Source of the DNA: Pseudomonadota bacterium
GTDB lineage: Bacteria > Pseudomonadota > Alphaproteobacteria > Rhizobiales > Rhizobiaceae
Assembly: GCA_023388675.1 (NCBI GenBank)
Contig: JAEWFU010000055.1
Coordinates: 1 to 15,850, forward strand
Length of the DNA stretch: 15,850 nt
Direction: 5' to 3'
Shown here: in pieces, positions 1-5,635 of the stretch
Position numbering within the stretch: the first letter of the stretch is position 1
Layout: every line of letters starts with the position of its first letter
Program-made: the position numbers and the translations under genes
The notes under the pieces: generated by a model
Databases searched by the model: none
Told to the model about the DNA's origin: nothing
Seen by the model: only the letters and a program-made list of their open reading frames with translations

Positions 1-68
1 AGATGGAGGCCCGCAGCCTCCCGGAACTGGTGCGCATGGCGCTGGCTGCGGGCTTCGGCCCGGCCTGA
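1..68 (+). CDS. FixJ/LuxR-family response regulator, C-terminal fragment
   Basis: Only the last 21 codons and the TGA stop (66-68) are inside the window; the 5' part lies off the left edge. The visible residues, MEARSLPELVRMALAAGFGPA, match the end of the LuxR-type DNA-binding domain of FixJ-like two-component regulators. There the helix after the recognition helix usually reads K-M-x-A-x-S-L-x-E-L-V-R-M-A. That family is activated by phosphorylation from a sensor kinase and switches on fixK-type genes. The fixK-like gene 550 bases downstream supports the call. The receiver domain and most of the HTH cannot be seen, so the exact subfamily (FixJ, StyR or other) is open. Confidence 0.7.
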   Translation, partial: MEARSLPELVRMALAAGFGPA

Positions 69-79
69 GCCGCGACAAT

Positions 80-93
80 TTGACCTTGCGCAA
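80..93. promoter_or_regulatory. FixK/FNR-type box
   Basis: The sequence TTGACCTTGCGCAA fits the rhizobial FixK2 pattern TTG(A/C)-N6-(T/G)CAA exactly. It lies 12 bases after the fixJ-like stop and 65 bases before the receiver gene start at 158. If the box is centred near -41.5, as in class II FNR/FixK promoters, transcription would start near 128. The FixK-type protein encoded at 623 has the E-x-x-S-R recognition motif that reads TTGA half-sites, so it is a plausible ligand. Confidence 0.6.
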
Positions 94-157
94 AGCGCTG
101 GCTCCCGGCACGGCCTAATCCAAAGTCCCTCTGGATGGATCAGCCATCCCCGTCGCC

Positions 158-520
158 GTGGAGAAGGTCGCGTTGCACCCGCAGCATAGAGTGCTTGTCG
201 TTGTCCCCGATCCCGAGCTCCGCCGCTCGGTGGAGTTCGCGCTTGAGGCGGAGGGATTTAGCGTCGATGCGCACGACCTCCTCGCCGCGGCGTTGCACAC
301 GGCAAGGGCGGGAAAGCTGGTTTGTACCGTAGTGGATGAGAATGCCGTGGCAGGCCGAAACGACATCGCTGACCGGCTGGAACCGATCCCGAGGCCGGTC
401 GTGCTTCTTGTCGACCGTTTGCGCAACCTGCCGGAGACCACATCGCACGTCGCGATCCTGACCAAGCCGCTGCTCGGTCGAAGGCTTGTCGACACGGTGG
501 TGGCTCTGGTCGGCAACTAG
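158..520 (+). CDS. Stand-alone receiver-like protein, degenerate active site
   Basis: This 120-residue protein spans one receiver (CheY-like) domain and has no output domain. Strand 1 reads RVLVVVPDPE at 11-20, where the usual acidic pair is reduced to Pro17-Asp18. Asp60 in CTVVDENAVAG sits at the phosphoacceptor position. The Thr/Ser switch residue of strand 4 appears to be Val85 (VVLLVDR). Lys103 in ILTKPL is conserved. Phosphorylation may therefore be weak, or the protein may work by binding alone. The GTG start at 158 is the first usable start after an in-frame stop at 116-118, and it has no strong ribosome site. It lies between a fixJ-like and a fixK-like gene. In other rhizobia, single receivers can damp FixLJ signalling; that role here is inference. 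Confidence 0.75.
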   Translation: MEKVALHPQHRVLVVVPDPELRRSVEFALEAEGFSVDAHDLLAAALHTARAGKLVCTVVDENAVAGRNDIADRLEPIPRPVVLLVDRLRNLPETTSHVAILTKPLLGRRLVDTVVALVGN

Positions 521-533
521 CCACAGACCCGCG

Positions 534-551
534 CTACGTAGTTTCCCGTAG
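534..551. promoter_or_regulatory. TACGTA-type dyad upstream of fixK, possible FixJ site
   Basis: The sequence CTACG-N8-CGTAG is an inverted repeat, and its left arm also forms the palindrome CTACGTAG (534-541). It lies 72 bases before the fixK-like start. FixJ-type regulators bind partial dyads of this kind in fixK promoters, and a FixJ-like gene ends at 68. No clear -35/-10 pair is visible, as expected for an activator-dependent promoter. The match is by pattern only. Confidence 0.4.
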
Positions 552-622
552 GGACATAACCGAATTTCGCGGCGGCTCGATCCGCGCGATTTCTGTCTTA
601 CCACACAGATGGGGAGACAGTC

Positions 623-1258
623 ATGACCATCCACCCGCTGCCCGGCGGCTTCGATACCTTTCCGTTTTTTGTCACCGACGCTTCGGGCAACACGTTGCAG
701 CCCGTGACCTGTTTTTCGCCCGGTTCGGAGATTTACGGGCAGGGCGAGAAGGCCGACTGCCTCTACCAAGTCGAATTCGGCGCAGTGCGGGTCTACCGTT
801 TGCTGGCCGACGGCCGGCGCCAGATCGCCGCATTTCACATGGCAGGCGAAGTGTTCGGCTTCGAGACCGATAGCACCCACCATTTCTTCGCCGAGGCGAT
901 CGGTACCACGGGCATCCGCATCCTGCGCCTTGCGGCGGCCGGCGACGTGTCGCGAGCGCTTCTGCCGCTGGCACTGCAAAGCCTCGTCCGGGCGCAGGAG
1001 CACCTGCTGGTGCTTGGCCGGCAGCACGCGCCGGAGCGCGTGGCAGCCTTCCTGCTCGACATGGCCGAGCGGCAGGGCGGCGACAACCGGTTCGATCTGC
1101 CGATGTCGCGCATGGATATCGCCGACTATCTTGGCCTGACGATTGAGACCGTGTCGCGCGTCTTCACGAAGCTGAAGGAAAAAGGTGTCATCAGGCTGGC
1201 AAGCCTGCGTTGTGTCGAGATCGTCAGGTGGCATGCGCTGCGCGAGATGAGCGAATGA
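623..1258 (+). CDS. fixK: FixK-type Crp/Fnr transcriptional regulator
   Basis: The 211-residue product has a cyclic-nucleotide-binding-type beta barrel (about 27-110), a dimer helix (about 113-150) and a winged helix (about 158-205). The helix-turn-helix reads PMSRMDIADYLGLTIETVSR (160-179). Its recognition residues Glu175, Ser178 and Arg179 are the E-x-x-S-R set that reads TTGA half-sites in FNR and FixK. Only three cysteines are present (30, 46, 197) and there is no N-terminal iron-sulfur cluster motif. It is therefore unlikely to sense oxygen itself and fits FixK, which is controlled by FixJ. The ATG at 623 follows GGGGAGA (611-617). The bases CTGTCT (593-598) and AGACAG (615-620) could pair across the ribosome site. 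Likely targets are microaerobic respiration or denitrification genes outside the window. The exact paralogue is not certain. Confidence 0.85.
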   Translation: MTIHPLPGGFDTFPFFVTDASGNTLQPVTCFSPGSEIYGQGEKADCLYQVEFGAVRVYRLLADGRRQIAAFHMAGEVFGFETDSTHHFFAEAIGTTGIRILRLAAAGDVSRALLPLALQSLVRAQEHLLVLGRQHAPERVAAFLLDMAERQGGDNRFDLPMSRMDIADYLGLTIETVSRVFTKLKEKGVIRLASLRCVEIVRWHALREMSE

Positions 1259-1324
1259 AAACAGCACAAAGCCCATGCTGATCCCGATCGTCGCTTTTCG
1301 GCCACGGGCGAGGGTGACAGCAGG

Positions 1325-1353
1325 CTTCCGGCCTCTGATAATGACGGCCGAAG
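1325..1353. promoter_or_regulatory. Imperfect dyad upstream of the universal stress gene
   Basis: CTTC-C-GGCC (1325-1333) is the inverse of GGCCGAAG (1346-1353) apart from one bulged base. It lies in the 120-base gap between the fixK-like gene and the stress protein gene. No FixK box matching TTG(A/C)-N6-(T/G)CAA was found in this gap. It may be an operator or chance structure. Confidence 0.25.
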
Positions 1354-1378
1354 GTTCGAAAGCCCAATCGAGGACGAC

Positions 1379-2206
1379 ATGATCAAAGACATTCTGCTGC
1401 CGCTGCCCTCCTATCCCAAGACCGCGTCGCCCAACGCGCTGCGACGGGCCGTGGATATGGCCAGGTTGCTGGAGGCGCACCTGACGGGTCTGGTCGTCGA
1501 GACCGCGGTGCCGATGCCCGTGGGCTTCCACCCCTTCAGCACCGAGCTCGAAACACAGCTCAAGAACCGGCAGAACGAAGTTCACGCGGTTGCCCAGGCG
1601 CAACTCGATGCCTTCGAGGCCGAGGCGAAACGCGCGGGCATCGCCCGCCAGGGCATCATCGTCAAGGTCTCGGACGGGAATACTCATCCCGCGCTGGATT
1701 ATGCGCGCATGCGCGATCTGACCGTGGTGCCGTTTATCGCAGGCAGTCAGTCCTGCGTCGACCTGGTGCAGGCGCTGGCGTTCGAGTCCGGCCGGCCGGT
1801 GCTCGTGATGCCGGAAGGCAAGCAGGATACGTTCAGCCTCGACAGTATCGTGGTGGCGTGGGATGCCAGCCGGGCATCGGTGCGCGCGATCGGCGACGCA
1901 ATGCCGCTGCTGCGGCGCGCAAAGGATGTCCGCCTCGTGACGGTCAATAAGGACAAGGCCATGCCGGACAATGCGACCGGACCGGAGCTGGCCGCCCATC
2001 TGGCACGCAACGACATCTGGGTAACGCTGGAGAATGTCGATCGCGGCAACGATTCGGTCGGCAAGACGCTCGACAAGGTGGCGGCGGATGCCGACCTGCT
2101 CGTCATGGGCGCGTTCGGTCATTCGCGCATCCGCGACTTCTTCCTGGGTAGCGCCACTGCTCACGTCCTGAAGAACCCGCTTCGAGCGACTCTGCTGTCG
2201 CATTAA
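1379..2206 (+). CDS. Tandem universal stress protein (UspA family)
   Basis: The 275-residue protein has two Usp-type halves, about 1-145 and 153-275. The second half carries VVAWDAS (158-164) and the full ATP-binding signature G-2x-G-9x-G-S at 244-258 (GAFGHSRIRDFFLGS). The first half lacks this signature, so probably only the C-terminal half binds nucleotide. The ATG at 1379 follows GAGGA (1370-1374) closely. Usp proteins are soluble and respond to starvation, oxygen limitation or other stress, but their biochemical role is often unknown. Position after a FixK-type regulator suggests induction under low oxygen, although no FixK box is visible in its own upstream gap. A strong terminator follows at 2262-2287. 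Confidence 0.88.
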   Translation: MIKDILLPLPSYPKTASPNALRRAVDMARLLEAHLTGLVVETAVPMPVGFHPFSTELETQLKNRQNEVHAVAQAQLDAFEAEAKRAGIARQGIIVKVSDGNTHPALDYARMRDLTVVPFIAGSQSCVDLVQALAFESGRPVLVMPEGKQDTFSLDSIVVAWDASRASVRAIGDAMPLLRRAKDVRLVTVNKDKAMPDNATGPELAAHLARNDIWVTLENVDRGNDSVGKTLDKVAADADLLVMGAFGHSRIRDFFLGSATAHVLKNPLRATLLSH

Positions 2207-2229
2207 CGGCGGCAAGCACAGGCAAGAAA

Positions 2230-2287
2230 GGGCGCCAACAGCGCCCTCAGACTGCTGACAAGCCCCTGGCGTTAGCCAGGGGTTTTT
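2230..2287 (+). terminator. Two-hairpin terminator after the stress protein gene
   Basis: A first hairpin, GGGCGC-caaca-GCGCCC (2230-2246), is followed by the linker TCAGACTGCTGACAA (2247-2261). The terminator hairpin follows: CCCCTGGC (2263-2270), loop gtta, GCCAGGGG (2275-2282), then TTTTT (2283-2287). The second hairpin alone is a standard intrinsic terminator. The same linker and layout recur in inverse orientation at 2371-2435 behind rpsP. Confidence 0.88.
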
Positions 2288-2416
2288 GATTCACTGGGTC
2301 GTGTTAAACCAGCAGTCTCCGGACAGCCAATCCTGACGGTCATTCCCCACGAAACTTCAACACCATACACAAAACCCCGCCCAAATCGGACGGGGTTTGT
2401 CAGCAGTCTGAGGGCG
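2242..2416. repeat. Perfect 20-bp inverted repeat in convergent terminators
   Basis: The left arm CGCCCTCAGACTGCTGACAA (2242-2261) is the exact reverse complement of the right arm at 2397-2416. Each arm covers the end of a GC hairpin and the linker to a terminator hairpin, for opposite strands. A shorter copy of the core, AGACTGCTG on the minus strand, occurs between them at 2310-2318. This explains most of the 258-base gap between the stress protein gene and rpsP; no gene was seen in it. Confidence 0.9.
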
Positions 2417-2435
2417 GGCCGAGGCCGGGCCCGCC
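2371..2435 (-). terminator. Two-hairpin terminator after rpsP
   Basis: Read on the minus strand, the first hairpin is GGCGGGCC with loop cggcctc and GGCCCGCC (2435-2413). It is followed by the linker TCAGACTGCTGACAA. The terminator stem AAACCCCGTCC/GGGCGGGGTTT comes next, with one G-T wobble, and ends in TTTTGTG. It lies about 30 bases after the rpsP stop and would end the ffh-rpsP operon, arguing against read-through to rimM-type genes. Confidence 0.83.
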
Positions 2436-2464
2436 GTTTGCTTATGCAGCGGTGAAAACCGCGA

Positions 2465-2893
2465 TCAGGACGCGGCTTCTTCCGAAGCTGCTTCCTCGGC
2501 GGGAGCAGCGGCAGCTTCCGCAGCGGCAGCGGCCTCTTCCGCGGCCTTGGCGGCAGTGGCTTCCTCGGCCTGCTTGGCAGCTGCGACGCGTTCCTGCGCC
2601 TTCTTGCCGGGCTGGGCCTTGGTCGGGTTGCTGCGTGCGTCGCGCTTGGCGATGCCGGCTTCGTCAAGGAAGCGGGCGACGCGGTCGGTCGGCAGCGCGC
2701 CGTTGGCGAGCCAATGCTTGATGCGCTCCTCGTCGAGCTTCACGCGCTCGCCGTCCTTGGGCAGCATCGGGTTCCACGAACCGATCTGTTCGATGAAACG
2801 GCCGTCGCGGGGCGAGCGGACGTCGGCAACGACGACGTGGTAGTAGGGGCGCTTCTTGGAGCCCGCGCGGGCAAGACGGATTTTCAGTGCCAT
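2465..2893 (-). CDS. rpsP: 30S ribosomal protein S16
   Basis: The 142-residue product begins [20 protein letters not shown], the hallmark start of bacterial S16, and continues with [17 protein letters not shown] and the WNPM motif. The S16 core ends near residue 80. The rest is a basic linker and then a tail of Ala and Glu (about 104-142), an extension common in rhizobial S16 and probably disordered. S16 is a primary-binding protein needed for 30S assembly. The ATG at 2893 has AAAGGA on the minus strand about 9 bases upstream. It is the last gene of the ffh operon, 30 bases after the acetyltransferase. In most bacteria rimM and trmD follow; here two hairpins follow and then a gene block on the other strand. 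Confidence 0.97.
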   Translation of the reverse strand: MALKIRLARAGSKKRPYYHVVVADVRSPRDGRFIEQIGSWNPMLPKDGERVKLDEERIKHWLANGALPTDRVARFLDEAGIAKRDARSNPTKAQPGKKAQERVAAAKQAEEATAAKAAEEAAAAAEAAAAPAEEAASEEAAS

Positions 2894-2923
2894 TTCTTGT
2901 TGTCCTTTCGATAACGGTGTCTG

Positions 2924-3427
2924 TCAGACCGGCGATCTGTGCCGGAATTGCAAGCGCGGCTCGCCGCGCAATGTAGTCGGCGGAAGGGGAACTGCCTCCA
3001 GCCGTGTGGCCACTGCCTGGGAGGGCAGGTTTTCGGGATGCACGAAGCTTGTCAGCGGTGGCAGCCCAAGATCGGTCGCGGCCCAGTCGCGCGCCATGCG
3101 CGCGGCTTCCACCGCGTATCCATTACCTTCGAAGCCAGCGTAAAGACCCCACGCCAACTCGGGTTCGTCAAGCAGCGGCGGGTGCCAAAGCCCGGCATAT
3201 CCAGCCACCTGCATGGACGACTTTTCGACAACGGCGAATATACCGTAGCCATTGAGCAGCCATTCCCCTGCATAGGATGCGAATGCCTGCCAGGCGCGGA
3301 AAGCGTCGCGGGCGCCGCCGATATAGCGCATGCGCTCCTCGTCCGCGCAAAACTCTGCATAGGCCGAGAAATCGTCGATCTCCCAACCACGCAGCGCCAG
3401 CCGGTCGCTTTCCAGCCGCGGTATCAT
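2924..3427 (-). CDS. GNAT acetyltransferase, RimJ/RimL-like
   Basis: The 167-residue protein matches the Acetyltransf_3 type of GNAT fold. It begins with the typical L-x-S-D-R-L-x-L-R strand (5-13). The acetyl-CoA loop is G-N-G-Y-A-V-E-A at 101-108, after the LAWGLYAGFEG strand. Motif B, PENLPSQAVATRL (131-143), matches the N-x-x-S-x-x-V-x-x-x-L helix. Members acetylate protein N-termini, as RimJ/RimL do on ribosomal proteins, or small amines; the substrate cannot be read from the sequence. Its start overlaps the chorismate mutase stop by four bases (ATGA, 3427-3424), so the two are translationally coupled. Position directly before rpsP makes a ribosome-linked role attractive, but this is inference. 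Confidence 0.9.
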   Translation of the reverse strand: MIPRLESDRLALRGWEIDDFSAYAEFCADEERMRYIGGARDAFRAWQAFASYAGEWLLNGYGIFAVVEKSSMQVAGYAGLWHPPLLDEPELAWGLYAGFEGNGYAVEAARMARDWAATDLGLPPLTSFVHPENLPSQAVATRLEAVPLPPTTLRGEPRLQFRHRSPV

Positions 3428-3753
3428 CCGGCCGCCTCTTCGGTACCCTGGCTCTCGGCAATAGCCTCGTGGTGGCGGATGACCTCGCGGATGACGAAGT
3501 TCAGGAACTTCTCCGCGAAATCGGGGTCGAGGTTTGCATCATGGGCAAGCTGGCGCAGGCGCGCGATCTGCTGGCTCTCGCGCGCCGGGTCGGCCGGCGG
3601 CAGATCGTGCTTCGCCTTGAGAACGCCCACCGCCCTGGTGCAGCGGAAGCGCTCGGCGAGCATGTGGATCAGCGCTGCGTCGATGTTGTCGATCGAGGCG
3701 CGGTATTCGGCAAGCTGTGCGCGGGCGGCGTCCATGGGTGTCGCTTCGTTCAT
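3424..3753 (-). CDS. Chorismate mutase, AroQ type
   Basis: The 109-residue, all-helical protein fits the monofunctional AroQ fold that converts chorismate to prephenate for Phe and Tyr synthesis. Compared with the E. coli mutase domain, the active-site residues are present as Arg18 (R11), Arg35 (R28), Lys48 (K39), Asp55 (D48), Arg58 (R51) and Glu59 (E52). The Gln88 position appears to be His95 by simple alignment. No signal peptide is seen, so it is cytoplasmic. It starts 7 bases after the ffh stop and overlaps the acetyltransferase start, so it is co-transcribed with ffh and rpsP, an unusual setting for an aromatic biosynthesis enzyme. Isochorismate-pyruvate lyase of the PchB type is a related alternative, less likely given the conserved residues. 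Confidence 0.87.
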   Translation of the reverse strand: MNEATPMDAARAQLAEYRASIDNIDAALIHMLAERFRCTRAVGVLKAKHDLPPADPARESQQIARLRQLAHDANLDPDFAEKFLNFVIREVIRHHEAIAESQGTEEAAG

Positions 3754-3760
3754 GTCCGCC

Positions 3761-5332
3761 TCACTTCTTCTTGCCGCCGGGCAGCCCCGGTAGCTTCATG
3801 CCGCCCGGAAGTCCCGGCAGCCCGGCACCCGGCAGGCCGGACAGACCGCCAGGCAGACCTTTCGGCATGCCGCCGCCAAGGCCGGCGGCTTCCGCCTGCT
3901 TCTGCAGCGCCTCAAGCTGCTTGGGGTCCATCTTCGAAAGGTCGGGCATGCCGCCGCCCGGCATCATGCCGCCGAGGCCCATCTTGTTGGCCATGCCGCC
4001 CATCAGGCCGCGCATCATGCCGCCGCCTTTGCCCTTGCCGCCCATGGCCTTCATCATGTCGGCCATCTGGCGATGCATCTTCAGAAGCTTGTTGATCTGC
4101 GCCGCGTCGGTGCCCGAACCGGCGGCAATGCGCTTCTTGCGCGAATGCTTGAGCAGGTCGGGATTGGCGCGCTCGGCCTTCGTCATCGACTGGATGATGG
4201 CGATCTGGCGGCCGAACATCTTGTCGTCGAGGCCGGCTGCGGCCATCTGGTCTTTCATTTTGCCCATGCCGGGCATCATGCCCATGATGCCGCCCATACC
4301 GCCCATCTTCTGCATCTGGCGAAGCTGATCGGCGAGATCGTTCAGGTCGAACTTGCCCGACTGCATCTTCTTCGCCATCGCCGCGGCCTTTTCCGCGTCG
4401 ATGGTTTCGGCTGCCCTCTCGACGAGCGAGACGATGTCGCCCATGCCGAGGATGCGGTCGGCGATGCGCTTGGGATGGAACTCCTCCAGCGCGTCCATCT
4501 TCTCGCCGGTGCCGATGAGCTTGACCGGCTTGCCGGTGACCGCGCGCATCGACAGCGCCGCGCCGCCGCGACCGTCGCCGTCCATGCGGGTCAGAACGAG
4601 GCCGGTGACGCCGACGCGCTCGTCGAAATTGCGGGCGAGGTTGACGGCGTCCTGACCGGTGAGCGAGTCGGCCACCAGCAGAATCTCGTGCGGGTTCGAG
4701 ACCTTGCGGATGTCCGCCATCTCGACCATCAGCGGCTCGTCGATATGCGTGCGGCCGGCAGTATCCAGAATGACCACGTCGTGGCCGCCGAGCTTGCCCG
4801 CCTGCACGGCGCGGCGCGCGACGTCGACCGGCGACTGGCCGGCGATGATCGGCAGCGTCGCGACGCCGGTCTGCTCGCCGATCTGGCGAAGCTGTTCCTG
4901 TGCGGCGGGACGGCGCGTGTCGAGCGACGCCATCAGGACCTTCTTGCCCTGGCGCTCCGTCAGCCGCTTGGCGATCTTGCCGGTGGTGGTGGTCTTGCCG
5001 GAGCCCTGCAGGCCGACCATCATGATGACGACGGGGGCCGGCGCGTTGAGGTCGATGGTCTGGCCTTCGGAGCCCAGCATCTCGACAAGTTCGTCATGGA
5101 CGATCTTGACGACCATCTGGCCGGGCTTGATCGACTTCAGAACCTCGGCGCCGACCGCTTTCTCACGCACCTTGTCGACGAAGGAGCGGACGACCTCAAG
5201 CGCGACGTCGGCCTCGATCAACGCACGACGCACCTCGCGCAGCGCTGCCGAGACATCGGCTTCCGACAGCGCGCCGCGGCCCGTCAGGCCGTTCAATATC
5301 GAACCGAGTCTTTCCTGTAGGCTCTCAAACAT
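3761..5332 (-). CDS. ffh: Signal recognition particle protein Ffh
   Basis: The 523-residue GTPase binds 4.5S RNA and signal sequences of nascent membrane proteins and docks with FtsY. The N domain starts MFESLQERLG. The G domain has the P-loop GLQGSGKTTT (107-116), DTRRPAAQEQL (138-148), DTAGR (190-194) and the TRMDGDGRGG motif (248-257). The Met-rich M domain (about 325-435) includes the RNA-binding stretch SRKKRIAAGSGTD (397-409). An open frame extends upstream to 5398, but the start at 5332 (MFESLQERL) matches the family. After residue 435 there is a long low-complexity tail rich in Gly, Met, Leu and Pro, ending in several LPG repeats and KKK. The tail is longer than in E. coli Ffh (453 residues). 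It is the first gene of the operon. Confidence 0.97.
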   Translation of the reverse strand: MFESLQERLGSILNGLTGRGALSEADVSAALREVRRALIEADVALEVVRSFVDKVREKAVGAEVLKSIKPGQMVVKIVHDELVEMLGSEGQTIDLNAPAPVVIMMVGLQGSGKTTTTGKIAKRLTERQGKKVLMASLDTRRPAAQEQLRQIGEQTGVATLPIIAGQSPVDVARRAVQAGKLGGHDVVILDTAGRTHIDEPLMVEMADIRKVSNPHEILLVADSLTGQDAVNLARNFDERVGVTGLVLTRMDGDGRGGAALSMRAVTGKPVKLIGTGEKMDALEEFHPKRIADRILGMGDIVSLVERAAETIDAEKAAAMAKKMQSGKFDLNDLADQLRQMQKMGGMGGIMGMMPGMGKMKDQMAAAGLDDKMFGRQIAIIQSMTKAERANPDLLKHSRKKRIAAGSGTDAAQINKLLKMHRQMADMMKAMGGKGKGGGMMRGLMGGMANKMGLGGMMPGGGMPDLSKMDPKQLEALQKQAEAAGLGGGMPKGLPGGLSGLPGAGLPGLPGGMKLPGLPGGKKK

Positions 5333-5415
5333 CCGCTTTTCCCGTTCCCTGACGTTTTCGTTCGCCAGAGAGGTAATGCCTGCGCTTCGCCATGCCAAAC
5401 CCCAAAACCGAAAAG

Positions 5416-5444
5416 CACCCGGGGGCGCATCGCGCTGCCGGGTG
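5416..5444 (-). promoter_or_regulatory. Strong hairpin in the ffh leader, possible attenuator
   Basis: The arms CACCCGG (5416-5422) and CCGGGTG (5438-5444) enclose a second stem, GCGC-atc-GCGC (5425-5435), across a 2x2 internal loop. In the minus-strand transcript the hairpin is followed by CTTTTCGGTTTT, which resembles a weak terminator. It lies in the roughly 190-base leader of ffh, so it could attenuate the operon. A second small stem, CCTGCA-tcg-TGCAGG, lies at 5462-5476. No 4.5S RNA signature (GGAAG-GCAGC) is present. Confidence 0.45.
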
Positions 5445-5529
5445 TTGACCTCCGGGATCGGCCTGCATCGTGCAGGTTTCGCCCCGGTCGGCGGCTCGGA
5501 GTTGTCACTCGTCGCTGATTTCAGCGCGC

Positions 5530-5558
5530 TCTAGACAGGAAAAGCGCGGCAGAGTCAA
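5530..5558 (-). promoter_or_regulatory. Candidate ffh promoter
   Basis: On the minus strand CTTGACT (TTGACT at 5558-5553) is followed by a 17-base spacer and TCTAGA (5535-5530). The -35 matches the rhizobial CTTGAC consensus fully; the -10 is weak. The predicted start near 5523 gives a leader of about 190 bases. A dyad, TCAAGG-N6-CCTTGA (5555-5572), covers the -35 and could be an operator. Confidence 0.5.
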
Positions 5559-5580
5559 GGAAAATGCCTTGAAATGCGAC

Positions 5581-5610
5581 GGGCCGCCTGCCTCGTTAGG
5601 CTGGCGGCCC
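5581..5610 (-). terminator. Hairpin after the SH3/DUF1236 gene
   Basis: GGGCCGCC (5581-5588) pairs with GGCGGCCC (5603-5610), and inside, GCCT (5590-5593) pairs with AGGC (5598-5601) around a cgtt loop; one T-T mismatch interrupts the stem. It lies 25 bases after the stop at 5636. On the minus strand only a short T stretch follows (GTCGCATTTC), so termination may be Rho-assisted. It separates this gene from the ffh promoter. Confidence 0.65.
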
Positions 5611-5635
5611 GACATTGCATCCGCGGCTCGCGCGA

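Noticed and set aside
140..2215. Long open frame of 691 codons on the minus strand
   Set aside because: It runs antisense to the receiver, fixK and stress protein genes, has no domain I recognise, and looks like a high-GC shadow.
2230..2435. CRISPR or insertion-sequence ends from the inverted repeats
   Set aside because: There is no spacer array, no transposase and no target duplication; the repeats are explained by terminators.
4073..5320. 415-codon plus-strand frame opposite ffh
   Set aside because: It is antisense to a certain ffh gene and is rich in His, Asp and Leu, as expected for the reverse of that gene.
5333..5398. N-terminal extension of Ffh by 22 residues
   Set aside because: The Ffh family starts at MFESLQERL; the extension has no family similarity and probably lies in the leader.
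5399..5520. 4.5S (SRP) RNA gene beside ffh
   Set aside because: The hairpins are strong, but the conserved GGAAG/GCAGC tip of SRP RNA is missing.
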